The notes under the pieces: model-generated
What the model saw: only the letters and a program-made list of their open reading frames with translations
The model's database searches: none
What the model was told of the DNA's origin: nothing
Source of the DNA: Mesorhizobium sp.
Lineage (GTDB): Bacteria; Pseudomonadota; Alphaproteobacteria; Rhizobiales; Rhizobiaceae
Assembly (NCBI RefSeq): GCF_004963255.1
Contig: NZ_SUGA01000028.1
Location: forward strand, 1-64,000
Direction: 5' to 3'
Length of the DNA stretch: 64,000 nt
Shown: in pieces, positions 7,523 to 15,716 of the stretch
Position numbering within the stretch: the stretch's first letter is position 1
How the letters are laid out: each line of letters begins with the position of its first letter
Translations under genes and position numbers: made by a program

Positions 7523-8572
7523 TTGTCGCCAACATCCTCCATGCGCGCGGTGGTGCTGCGCCGGCCGCTCGACCTCGACGTCGAGAAGCGCGCGACGCCG
7601 GAGCCCGGGCCCGGCGAAGTGCTGGTGCGCATTGCGCGCGGCGGCATCTGCGGCTCGGACCTGCATTATTTCCGCCATGGCGGTTTCGGCACCGTGCGCA
7701 TGAAGGAGCCGATGATCCTCGGCCATGAGATCGCCGGCCGCGTCGAAGCGCTCGGCGCCGACGTCTCCGGGCCGGCGGTGGGCACGGCGGTCGCCGTCAA
7801 TCCCGCCAACCCTTGCGGCGTCTGCGCCTTCTGCCGGGCCGGGCAACCGATCCATTGCCTCGACATGCGCTTCCTGGGGTCGGCGATGCGCATGCCGCAT
7901 GTGCAGGGCGGCTTTGCCGAGCATCTCGTCTGCCGCGCCGAAAACGCCGTGCCGCTGGCGAAGGGCTCCGACCCCACGGCCGGCGCCTTCGCCGAGCCTC
8001 TCGCCGTGACGCTGCATGCCGTCGCCCAGGCGCCGATCTATGGCAGCCGCGTGCTGATCATGGGCGCCGGACCGATCGGCACGCTGCTGGTGCTCGCCGC
8101 CCGCTTTGCCGGCGCGCGCGAGGTGGTCGTCACCGACGTGCAGGACAGGCCGCTGCAATACGCCGCCAAGGTCGGCGCCGACCGCACGATCAATGTCGCC
8201 ACACATGCCGAGGCGATGGACGGCTACGCCGCCAACAAGGGGTATTTCGACGTCGTCTTCGAGGCCGCCGGCCAGGGCGCGACGGTGGCCAGCGCCTTGC
8301 CTGTCATCAAGCCGCGCGGCACGCTGGTGACCGTCGGCCAGGGCGCTACGGCGGAGCTTTCTATGTCGGTCATCGTCACCAAGGAAATCCAGGTGAAGGG
8401 AAGCTTCCGCTTCGACACGGAATTCGCCCTTGCGGTCGACCTGATCGGCTCCGGCCGCATCGACGTCGCGCCGCTGCTCAGCAATACGCTGCCGCTCGCC
8501 GAGGCGCGAAAAGCCTTCGAGCTGGCCAGCGACAAATCGCAATCGATGAAGGTGCAAATTGCGTTCGACTGA
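7523..8572 (+). CDS. idnD: Zinc-dependent L-idonate 5-dehydrogenase-like alcohol dehydrogenase
   Basis: A medium-chain dehydrogenase of about 349 aa. Visible are the catalytic zinc region GGICGSDLHYFRHGG and GHEIAGRVE, the structural zinc cysteines in NPCGVCAFCRAGQPIHC, and the Rossmann motif GAGPIGTLLVLAA. The CGSDLHYF type is close to L-idonate 5-dehydrogenase and sorbitol dehydrogenase. It would oxidise L-idonate to 5-ketogluconate with NAD(P). A TTG at 7523 has a GGAGAG ribosome site at 5 nt; the ATG at 7541 does not, so TTG is preferred, though ATG is possible. The 3' end overlaps idnO by 14 bases. Confidence 0.8.
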   Translation: MSPTSSMRAVVLRRPLDLDVEKRATPEPGPGEVLVRIARGGICGSDLHYFRHGGFGTVRMKEPMILGHEIAGRVEALGADVSGPAVGTAVAVNPANPCGVCAFCRAGQPIHCLDMRFLGSAMRMPHVQGGFAEHLVCRAENAVPLAKGSDPTAGAFAEPLAVTLHAVAQAPIYGSRVLIMGAGPIGTLLVLAARFAGAREVVVTDVQDRPLQYAAKVGADRTINVATHAEAMDGYAANKGYFDVVFEAAGQGATVASALPVIKPRGTLVTVGQGATAELSMSVIVTKEIQVKGSFRFDTEFALAVDLIGSGRIDVAPLLSNTLPLAEARKAFELASDKSQSMKVQIAFD

Positions 8573-9341
8573 TTATCTCGGCCGCCTCTTCGGCCTCGAG
8601 GGCAGGCATGCCTTCGTCACCGGCGCCAGCCGCGGGCTGGGGCTTGCCTTCGCGGAGGCGCTGGCCGCGGCCGGCGCGCGCGTCACGCTCGGTGGCCGCA
8701 AGATGGAAGAGCTGGAGGCTGCCGCCGACAGGCTGCGTGCCGAAGGCCACACGGTCGCGGAGTCATTAATCGACGTCACCGACACCCAGTCGGTCGATGC
8801 GGCAATCGCGGCTTCGGAATCCCGCACCGGGCCGATCGACATCCTGGTCAACAATGCCGGCATCCAGCGCCGCGCGCCGCTCGAGACTTTTTCCGATGCC
8901 GACTGGGACGTTCTGATGGCGACCAATCTCGATGGCGTGTTCAAGGTGAGCCGCGCCGCGGTGAAGGGCATGATCCAACGTCGCAAGGGCGTCATCATCA
9001 ACGTCTCCTCGGTGCAAAGCGCGCTCGCCCGCCCCTCCATCGCGCCCTACGCGGCGAGCAAGGGGGCTATCACCATGCTGACCAAGTCAATGGCCGGCGA
9101 ATGGGGCCAGCACGGCGTGCGCGTCAATGCCATCGCCCCCGGCTATTTCAAGACCGAGCTGAACGCCGCTCTCGTCGCCGACGAGAAATTCTCGACCTGG
9201 CTCACCGGCCGCACGCCGATGCGGCGCTGGGGCGATGTCGAGGAACTGGCTGGCGCGGCGGTGTTCCTGGCATCGGATGCCGCGAGTTTCGTCACGGGAC
9301 AGACGCTGCTGGTGGATGGCGGGATCACGAGCGTGCTTTAG
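8559..9341 (+). CDS. idnO: Gluconate 5-dehydrogenase-like short-chain dehydrogenase
   Basis: A 260-aa SDR. The cofactor motif is TGASRGLGLAFAEAL. NNAG is in place, the catalytic residues are Ser in NVSSVQS and YAASK, and the C-terminal motif is FVTGQTLLVDGG. It resembles gluconate 5-dehydrogenase, which would reduce the 5-ketogluconate made by the preceding enzyme to gluconate. It starts with TTG inside the end of idnD, preceded by GAAGGT, so it is translationally coupled. The pair explains the GntR/FCD regulator upstream. The true substrate could be another polyol or sugar acid. Confidence 0.8.
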   Translation: MRSTDYLGRLFGLEGRHAFVTGASRGLGLAFAEALAAAGARVTLGGRKMEELEAAADRLRAEGHTVAESLIDVTDTQSVDAAIAASESRTGPIDILVNNAGIQRRAPLETFSDADWDVLMATNLDGVFKVSRAAVKGMIQRRKGVIINVSSVQSALARPSIAPYAASKGAITMLTKSMAGEWGQHGVRVNAIAPGYFKTELNAALVADEKFSTWLTGRTPMRRWGDVEELAGAAVFLASDAASFVTGQTLLVDGGITSVL

Positions 9342-9350
9342 GGACTGCCC

Positions 9351-9968
9351 TCACCTCGACTCCCACGTCACATCCGCCGGCATGCTGTGCTCCAGCACGA
9401 GGTCGACATTGGGCAGGTCGTTGCCGCGAACCTTGGCGACGGCGTATTCATCCGGGTAGCTCAGGTCTGTCCAGCGTTTGAGCAGCCTTCGTTCGAGCTC
9501 GGTGCGGGGCGCGGTGAGGACGACCGTCAGGTCGAAAAGGCGGGCAAGGCCTGACCATGGCGCGCGGTCGAGCAGGAGGTAATTGCCCTCGACGATGACA
9601 TAGCGGGTCGCCGGCGCGATCAGCCTGGCGCTGGCGCGCGACAGGTCGAGCGGGCGGTCGAAGGTCGGCACGGCGACGCTTGCCGTGCTATCGCGCACGC
9701 GCCGCAGGGTCAGCTCGAAGTTGTCGAAATCGAAGGTCTGCGGCGCGCCCTTGCGCTGACGCAGGCCGAGTTGATCGAGCACTGCATTGTCGTAATGGAA
9801 GCCGTCCATCGGCAGGATTTCGGCGCCTTCGGCGGCGAGCTCGGCCTGCAGGCGTTCCGAGATGGACGATTTGCCCGCGGCAGGCGGTCCGGCGATGGCG
9901 ATCATGGTGCGCGCGCCGCCAGCTTCGGTCGCCAGGATGCGCGAGACGAGATCGTTCCAGTCGCTCAT
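9351..9968 (-). CDS. P-loop kinase of the FrcK/YggC (uridine kinase-like) type
   Basis: About 205 aa from the ATG at 9968, which has AAGGA 6 nt upstream; a longer start at 9998 lacks a site. Walker A is AGPPAAGKSS, followed by MDGFHYDNAVLDQLGLRQRKGAPQTFD and YVIVEGNYLLLD. This is the pattern of the panK/uridine-kinase-like group that includes the FrcK kinase encoded with a fructose ABC importer in Sinorhizobium. It is the last gene of the sugar importer operon and may phosphorylate the imported sugar. A strong hairpin separates it from the preceding gene. Confidence 0.75.
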   Translation of the reverse strand: MSDWNDLVSRILATEAGGARTMIAIAGPPAAGKSSISERLQAELAAEGAEILPMDGFHYDNAVLDQLGLRQRKGAPQTFDFDNFELTLRRVRDSTASVAVPTFDRPLDLSRASARLIAPATRYVIVEGNYLLLDRAPWSGLARLFDLTVVLTAPRTELERRLLKRWTDLSYPDEYAVAKVRGNDLPNVDLVLEHSMPADVTWESR

Positions 9969-9993
9969 GGTCGGTCCTTGGGCCTTGGCGTGT

Positions 9994-10088
9994 TGCAAAA
10001 ATGAAAAGGGTTTGACCAGCGCCGCCTCGCCAAGGCGGTCAACTCGGCGAAGCGCCCGCAGGGAGTGTCGGGGGCGGCGCTGGTCAAA
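9994..10088 (-). terminator. Long perfect hairpin followed by T-rich tract inside the sugar operon
   Basis: TTTGACCAGCGCCGCC at 10011-10026 is exactly complementary to 10073-10088: a 16-bp perfect stem with a 46-nt loop. On the minus strand it is followed by CCCTTTTCATTTTTG. This fits a partial terminator or a transcript-stabilising stem between the amidotransferase-like gene and the kinase gene. Confidence 0.6.
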
Positions 10089-10097
10089 GCGGTGAGG

Positions 10098-10856
10098 TCA
10101 GCCGCCCGCAATCCAGCGGATGATGTTCGCCATCAGCCGGCCGTAGAGCGGCCACGCGAGAAAATCCTGCGACAGCCAGTGCGGGCCGATGTCGGTCGTC
10201 CAGGCGGCGGTCCGGCCCTTGCCAAGCTCGCGCACCGAAAGCAGCGGCCAGTCCGCGCCGCGATGATGGCAGGAAGCGAGCAGCCGCGAGGAGCCGTCGC
10301 GGCGCAAATCTGTCTTGTTCATGCCGAGGATCGGCGGCAGCGGCCCCTCGACGCCGGCAAGGATCGGATGCGACGCCTGCAGGATGGAAGGCTGCAGCCC
10401 TTGCGGCACTTCCAGCCCGTCGCTGAAGGGCAGGCAGCGCACCGGCAGCACGTCCTCCACCGGCGTGTCGTGGAAGCGCGCGGTGCCGAACATGCCCTGG
10501 AAGCCCATATAGCCGCCGGCAAGCATCAAGCCGCCGCCAGCCTCGACATAGGTTTTCAGCACCTCGAGTCGGTTGACGCCGACGCGGCCCGCGCGGGCCT
10601 CGGGCGTCACCAGCAGGCTCAGCGCGCCGACATCGGAGATTACCACCGCCTTGTAAGGCGCCAGTGCTTCGAGGTCGTAGGGGAATTCGGCCGGGCAGCG
10701 CTCGCCGCCGATCTGGGTGACCGAAATGCCTTCGGCGGCCAGGGCGGCGTTGAAGGCCGCGGCGCCGTTGACATAGGCGGCGCTGGTTAACACCTCGGCG
10801 CCGGAAGCCACCGATGTAGTGGCCGAAAAGGTTTCACCCGCTAGCAGGATCTTCAT
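10098..10856 (-). CDS. Glutamine-amidotransferase-like (ThuA / GATase1-like) protein
   Basis: About 252 aa from ATG 10856 (MKILLAGETFSATTS). The fold pattern is of class-I glutamine amidotransferase-like proteins: KAVVISDVGALSLL, then YVEAGGGLMLAGGYMGFQGMFG, and late GPHWLSQDFLAWPLYGRLMANIIRWI. The nucleophile Cys of true GATases is not visible at the elbow (LMLAGGYMGF), so glutaminase activity is unlikely. It lies between a sugar-binding protein and a sugar-kinase-like gene on one strand, so it probably takes part in metabolism of the imported sugar. The reaction is unknown. Confidence 0.65.
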   Translation of the reverse strand: MKILLAGETFSATTSVASGAEVLTSAAYVNGAAAFNAALAAEGISVTQIGGERCPAEFPYDLEALAPYKAVVISDVGALSLLVTPEARAGRVGVNRLEVLKTYVEAGGGLMLAGGYMGFQGMFGTARFHDTPVEDVLPVRCLPFSDGLEVPQGLQPSILQASHPILAGVEGPLPPILGMNKTDLRRDGSSRLLASCHHRGADWPLLSVRELGKGRTAAWTTDIGPHWLSQDFLAWPLYGRLMANIIRWIAGG

Positions 10857-10928
10857 GCCTAACCGTCCGTCCATTGGGGAAGAGGTGGCGGACGCCGTGG
10901 TAGACGGCGCCCGCCTGGGTTCACAGGG

Positions 10929-11930
10929 TCAGAACTTGAACTCGGCCAGGTTCTCCGGCGTCACGATCTTGGCCGGGCCGAGCACCAGCTCGCCGCCGGC
11001 GCCGATCGTGTATTCGCCGAGACGGCCGGCCTTGAACTTCTCGCCTTCCTTGCCGGTGATCTTGCACTGCGCCAGTGCCTGGGCGGCCTGGTAGGTCAGG
11101 TAGCCGAGATCGGAGACGTTCCACCAGATGTCCTGGGCGGAGCCGTCCTTGATGTATTTCGAGATCAGCGTCGCCGGCGCCAAGCCCGTCAGCTTGACCT
11201 TGCCCATCAGGCCGGCTTCCTCCAGCGCGCGCGCCGCTGCCGGCAGGCCGATGCCGGCCGGCACGATGATCGCCTTGAGGTCCGGGAAGGCCTGGACGAG
11301 CGCCAGCGCCTGCTGCTGGTTGACCTGCTCGCTTTCCTCGCCATAGGCGACCTGCACCAGCTTCATCTTCGAAAATTTCGGCTCGGCCGCCATCTTCTTC
11401 TTCATGAAATCGATCCAGGCATTCTGGTTGGTGGCCGTCGGCGTCGATGACAGGATGGCGAAGTCGCCCTCGCCGCCCATCAGATTGTAGGCGCTTTCCA
11501 GCATCATCTCGGCGAGGCTGTCGCCCTTGGCCTGATTGGCGAAGACGGCGCGGGCGTCGCCGGCGACGTCGGAATCGTAAGACACCACCTTCACGCCCTG
11601 CTGCGCCGCGCGCTTCAGCGCCGGGGCGACGGCGTTGGCATCGTTGGCCGAGATGGCGATGACGCCGACCTTCTGGGTGACCAGGCTGTTGATGAAGTCG
11701 ATCTGCGCTTCCGCGGTGGCCTGCGAGGGCGCGACCTGGATCGCCTTACCGCCGATCTCCTTGGCGGCCTCCTCCGCGCCCTGCTGGGCGACCTTGAAAT
11801 AGGGATCGGTGTCGAGCTTGGGCAGGAAACCGACGGTCACCGGCTCCTTGGCGCATTCGTCGGCCAGGGCCAACGAGGCAGGGGCAAGCAGAATGGTCAA
11901 TGCGAGCAGGGCTAGTCCAAACGCTTTCAT
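10929..11930 (-). CDS. Sugar ABC transporter periplasmic binding protein
   Basis: A 333-aa protein with a Sec signal peptide (MKAFGLALLALTILLAPASLALA). The mature domain is of the ribose/rhamnose/AI-2 binding type: VGFLPKLDTDPYFKVAQQGAEEAAKEIG, VGVIAISANDANAVAPALKRAAQQGVKVVSYDSDV and AIIVPAGIGLPAAARALEEA. The DTDPYF form is nearest to rhamnose (RhaS) and AI-2 (LsrB) binding proteins. The substrate cannot be fixed from sequence. It is the third gene of an operon with permease and ATPase genes, 46 bp after the permease stop. Confidence 0.88.
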   Translation of the reverse strand: MKAFGLALLALTILLAPASLALADECAKEPVTVGFLPKLDTDPYFKVAQQGAEEAAKEIGGKAIQVAPSQATAEAQIDFINSLVTQKVGVIAISANDANAVAPALKRAAQQGVKVVSYDSDVAGDARAVFANQAKGDSLAEMMLESAYNLMGGEGDFAILSSTPTATNQNAWIDFMKKKMAAEPKFSKMKLVQVAYGEESEQVNQQQALALVQAFPDLKAIIVPAGIGLPAAARALEEAGLMGKVKLTGLAPATLISKYIKDGSAQDIWWNVSDLGYLTYQAAQALAQCKITGKEGEKFKAGRLGEYTIGAGGELVLGPAKIVTPENLAEFKF

Positions 11931-11976
11931 TGTACACTCCTCCGTTTAATTCGGGCTTGCAGGAAGGGGCCCGAGA

Positions 11977-12966
11977 TCACCCCTTGGTTTCGCGCAAGGC
12001 GCGCGATCTTGAGAGCCGCTCCTCCAGGGAGCGCCAGTAATTGCCGACCAGCAGCGAGCCGATCAGAAGCAGGCCGATGATCATCCCCTGCGCGTCGCCG
12101 CCGATCTGGTTGAGCGCCAAGACGTTGCGGATGATGGCGATCAGCACCAGCGCCAGCATCACCCCGGTGAGCTTGCCCTTGCCGCCGAAGACGCTGACGC
12201 CGCCGAGCAGCACGATGGTGATGACGTCGAGCTCCATGCCAAGCGCGTTGTTGGCGCGCGCATTGGCAAGGCGCGCCGTGTAGACGATGCCGGCGATGGC
12301 CGCGACGACGCCCGATACGACGAAGAGGGAAAGCACCATGCGGCGCGTGTTGATGCCCGAATAGCGCGCGACTTCGGGGCTGCCGCCAAGCGCGTAGAGC
12401 CGCTTGCCGGTCGCGGTCTTCTGCAGCATGACGGCGAAAACCGGAGCGAGCAGCAGGAAGGGCACGACGGTCCAGGGGATCTGCGTTCCCGGCAGATTAT
12501 CGATGCCGAAATCGACGATCGCGGGTGGCAGGATGTTGACCGAGCCGGTGCCGAGCAGGATGTAGCCGATGCCCCTGTAGAGGGCCATCGTGCCCAGGGT
12601 CACCACCAGCGACTGCAGGCCGAGCGCGGACACCAGAAAGCCGTTGAAGGCGCCGAGCAACGCGCCGAAGAGCAGCGTCAGCGGGATCGCGACGAATGTG
12701 GGCATGCCGGCCTGGACGGCGAGGCCGAAGATCACAGATGTCAGCGCCAGCACCGATGCGATAGACAGGTCGATCTCGCGGCAGATGATGAGCAGCGTCA
12801 TCGGCAGGATCAGCAGCGCCTTTTCCGACGCGCTGGCGGCAAGCTGCGAGAGATTGAAGCCGGAAACGAAGTTCGGCACGAAGATCGCGGCGTAGAGGAA
12901 GACAGCGAGACAGGCGGCGGCGAGCAGCAGGTCCCAGAAGTCGATCGAGCGGAGGAACTTCGTCAT
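11977..12966 (-). CDS. Sugar ABC transporter permease
   Basis: 329 aa from the ATG at 12966, which overlaps the stop codon of the ATPase-permease gene as ATGA. It has 8-10 hydrophobic helices, and the typical BPD_transp_2 motif CREIDLSIASVLALTSVIFG is repeated in kind in the fused permease. A second family motif is GMELDVITIVLLGGVSVFGGKGK. It forms the second half of the membrane channel with the permease part of the upstream gene. An apparent extension upstream in frame, inside the previous gene, is not needed. Confidence 0.9.
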   Translation of the reverse strand: MTKFLRSIDFWDLLLAAACLAVFLYAAIFVPNFVSGFNLSQLAASASEKALLILPMTLLIICREIDLSIASVLALTSVIFGLAVQAGMPTFVAIPLTLLFGALLGAFNGFLVSALGLQSLVVTLGTMALYRGIGYILLGTGSVNILPPAIVDFGIDNLPGTQIPWTVVPFLLLAPVFAVMLQKTATGKRLYALGGSPEVARYSGINTRRMVLSLFVVSGVVAAIAGIVYTARLANARANNALGMELDVITIVLLGGVSVFGGKGKLTGVMLALVLIAIIRNVLALNQIGGDAQGMIIGLLLIGSLLVGNYWRSLEERLSRSRALRETKG

Positions 12967-15527
12967 CTCATCCTCGCCTGTCTGGCCTGCTCGGCGCGCC
13001 GCACGATGAAGGTGTCGATGCCGATGGCGACGAGGATCACCAGGCCGTAGACACCCTGCAGCCACAGCGGATCGACGCGCACCAAAGTGAGCCCGTTCTT
13101 GATCACCAACAGCGTCAGCGACCCGAGCACGATGCCGAGCAGCGTGCCGGAGCCGCCGCGGATGGCGACGCCGCCGACCACGGCGGACGCGATCACCGTC
13201 AGCTCGAAGCCGAGCGCGACGCGGGCGTCGATGGTGGCGTAGCGCGAGGCCCACAACGCGCCGCAGAGGCCGCCGAGCAGCCCGGCCAGGCCGAAGGCCA
13301 TCAGGATGCGCCGGTCGACCGGAATGCCGATGAGGCGCGCGCCGTCAGGATTCGAGCCAGTGGCGAACAGCTCGCGGCCGATCGCCGTGCGGTAGAGCAG
13401 CACATAACCGGCGCCGAGGATGAGGATGGCGATGGCGACGATCAGCGGCACGCCGGCGAGCTTCAGCCCTGTCATGTCGAGCCATCTCTGCGTCACCTCG
13501 TCGGCGCTGACCTGGTCGCCGGCGGCCCAGATCGAGTTGAAGCCGCGGAAGATCGACATCGAGGCCAGCGTGACGACGATCGCCGGGATTTTTCCCCGAG
13601 TGACGACGAGGCCGTTGATGAGCCCGCAGACCGTACCGACGGCACAAGCGGTCGCCAGGCCGATCGCGATGTCGAGGCCGGGATAGGCCTGGACCATGCT
13701 CGCCGCCATATAAGCTGACAGGCCGATCACCGAGGCGATGGAGAGATCGATGTTGCGAGTGATCAGCACCAGCATCTGGGCAAGTGCTGCGACGACCAGC
13801 AATGCAGCATCCATCGATACCGCCGTCAGGTTCGCGGCGCTGACCATGCGCGGATTGATGATGGTGACGGGAATGGCGACCGCCAGCATCGCGGCGAGCA
13901 ATCCGAACTCGCGACGCTTGAGAATATTTGCCGGGCCTTTGCTTGCTTCCTCGAGCGCGGCTTGTTCCGTCTGCGTCGTCGCGCCGGCCCGCTCGACCGT
14001 ACGGGTCGCGGCCTCGAGAACCTTTTCCTGGGTCGCTTCGCCGCTAGCGAACTCGGCCGTGCGATGGCCCTCGCGCAGCACGACGATGCGGTCGCACATG
14101 CCTATGAGCTCGGGCATTTCGGAAGAGATCAACAGGATCGCCATGCCCTGCGCGGCGAGGTCGGCGATCATGGCATGCACCTCGGCCTTGGTGCCGACGT
14201 CGATGCCCTGCGTCGGTTCGTCAAGGATCAGGACGCGCGGCTCGGTGCGCAGCCATTTGGCCAGCACCACCTTCTGCTGGTTGCCGCCGGAAAGTTCCTT
14301 GACCGGCTGACCGTAGCCGGCGAAGCGCAGCTTCATGCGATTCAGCCAGTCGGCGACGAGGCCGATGGCGCGGTCGGTGCCGTAGAGGCCGAAGCGCGAT
14401 GCCTTGTCCAGCACTGGCAGCACGGCGTTGTCGAGGACGCCGAAATCCATCACCAGGCTCTGGCCCATGCGGTCCTCCGAGACATAGGCGATGCGCGCAT
14501 CCATGGCGTCGCGCGCGGAAGCGAAGCGCACCGGCATGCCATCTATGAGGATCTCGCCGCCGTCCGGCTGGTCGATGCCGAACAACACGCGCGCGATCTC
14601 GGTGCGGCCGCTGCCGACCAGACCGCCGAGGCCGACCACTTCGCCGGCATGGACCTTGAGGTCGATATCTGCGAAGGCGCCGGCGCGCGACAGTCCCCTC
14701 GCCTCCAGCACCAGCGCGCCGGGCGTTTCGCGGCGGTCGGGATAAAGGTCGCTGATCTCGCGGCCGACCATCATGGAGATCGCAGCGGCGCGGCCAAGCT
14801 CGGCTTTTGGCCGGACGCCGACGAGGCGACCGTCGCGCAGCACCGCGATGCGGTCTGCGATGCGGAAGATCTCATCCATGCGATGGCCGACGAACATCAT
14901 CGCCACGCCATGCGCCTTGAGATCGGCGACAACGGCGAAAAGCCGCTCCACCTCACGCTGCGAAAGTGCCGCGGTCGGCTCGTCCATGATCAGCACGCGC
15001 GCGTCGAGCGATAGCGCGCGGGCGATCTCGACCAGTTGCTGCTCGGAGGTGCGCAGGGCGCCGAGCCTAGTATCGGCCGTCACGGCAAGGCCGACGGTCG
15101 CCAGCACCTTCCTGGCGCCGACAAGCATGGCGGCGTTGTCGATGCCGCCGAGACGGTCGCGCGGCATATGGCCAAGATAGATGTTCTCCGCCACCGACAG
15201 GTCGGGAAACAGGCCGGGATGCTGGTGCATGACCGCAATGCCGGCACCTTGAGCGTCGTGCGGCGAGCGGAAGGCGGCGGGTTTGCCGTCGACCTCGACA
15301 TGGCCGTCGGTCGGTGAATACACCCCGGCGAGCAGCTTCACGCAGGTGCTCTTGCCGGCGCCGTTCTCGCCGAGCAGCGCCAGCACCTCGCCCGAACGCA
15401 AGTCGAAGGAAACGTCCTTCAGCGCAATCGTGCCGCCAAAGGCCTTGGTGGCGCCGACCAGCGCCACTGGAACGGCTGTTCCTCCCGCCGTCGCGACGAC
15501 TTCGCCAAGCGCGCCTTGCTGCAGCAC
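12963..15527 (-). CDS. Fused sugar ABC transporter ATPase and permease
   Basis: 854 aa, about the sum of a 500-aa double ATPase and a 320-aa permease. Residues of about 18-250 hold the first ABC cassette (GENGAGKST, VLIMDEPTAAL; its signature is the weak LRTSEQQ). Residues of about 270-510 hold the second (ELSGGNQQKVVLAKWL, VLILDEPTQGIDVG, with a degenerate P-loop GSGRTE). From about 530 on there is a full permease (ITRNIDLSIASVIGLSAYMA, GFELTVIASAVVGGVAIRGGSG). Separate genes are usual in rhamnose-type systems, so the fusion is notable. GTG start with a strong AGGGAGGA site. First gene of the operon. Confidence 0.9.
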   Translation of the reverse strand: MLQQGALGEVVATAGGTAVPVALVGATKAFGGTIALKDVSFDLRSGEVLALLGENGAGKSTCVKLLAGVYSPTDGHVEVDGKPAAFRSPHDAQGAGIAVMHQHPGLFPDLSVAENIYLGHMPRDRLGGIDNAAMLVGARKVLATVGLAVTADTRLGALRTSEQQLVEIARALSLDARVLIMDEPTAALSQREVERLFAVVADLKAHGVAMMFVGHRMDEIFRIADRIAVLRDGRLVGVRPKAELGRAAAISMMVGREISDLYPDRRETPGALVLEARGLSRAGAFADIDLKVHAGEVVGLGGLVGSGRTEIARVLFGIDQPDGGEILIDGMPVRFASARDAMDARIAYVSEDRMGQSLVMDFGVLDNAVLPVLDKASRFGLYGTDRAIGLVADWLNRMKLRFAGYGQPVKELSGGNQQKVVLAKWLRTEPRVLILDEPTQGIDVGTKAEVHAMIADLAAQGMAILLISSEMPELIGMCDRIVVLREGHRTAEFASGEATQEKVLEAATRTVERAGATTQTEQAALEEASKGPANILKRREFGLLAAMLAVAIPVTIINPRMVSAANLTAVSMDAALLVVAALAQMLVLITRNIDLSIASVIGLSAYMAASMVQAYPGLDIAIGLATACAVGTVCGLINGLVVTRGKIPAIVVTLASMSIFRGFNSIWAAGDQVSADEVTQRWLDMTGLKLAGVPLIVAIAILILGAGYVLLYRTAIGRELFATGSNPDGARLIGIPVDRRILMAFGLAGLLGGLCGALWASRYATIDARVALGFELTVIASAVVGGVAIRGGSGTLLGIVLGSLTLLVIKNGLTLVRVDPLWLQGVYGLVILVAIGIDTFIVRRAEQARQARMR

Positions 15528-15545
15528 GTTTCCTCCCTGGTCGTA

Positions 15546-15575
15546 GTTATTTTTTCAGTTTGCTATATTAAATAC
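15546..15575. promoter_or_regulatory. AT-rich divergent promoter region between ABC operon and ROK gene
   Basis: A 30-bp A+T block, beginning TTATTTTTTC and ending TATTAAATA, stands out in the GC-rich gap. TTATTT-like ends recall ROK-repressor (Mlc/NagC) operators. No strict dyad is visible, so this is a weak call. Confidence 0.3.
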
Positions 15576-15716
15576 CCCAGAGCCGCAACCGGAAAATTGA
15601 CTTCCTTGCGCGCAACGCGCAGTGTCTCGCCGTGCTTCGACGCGATCCAACGGCTTCACGGTCGCGATTGCAGATAGAGCCGGCCGTGCTTGCGGCAAGA
15701 CCTGGGAGATGGCGTT

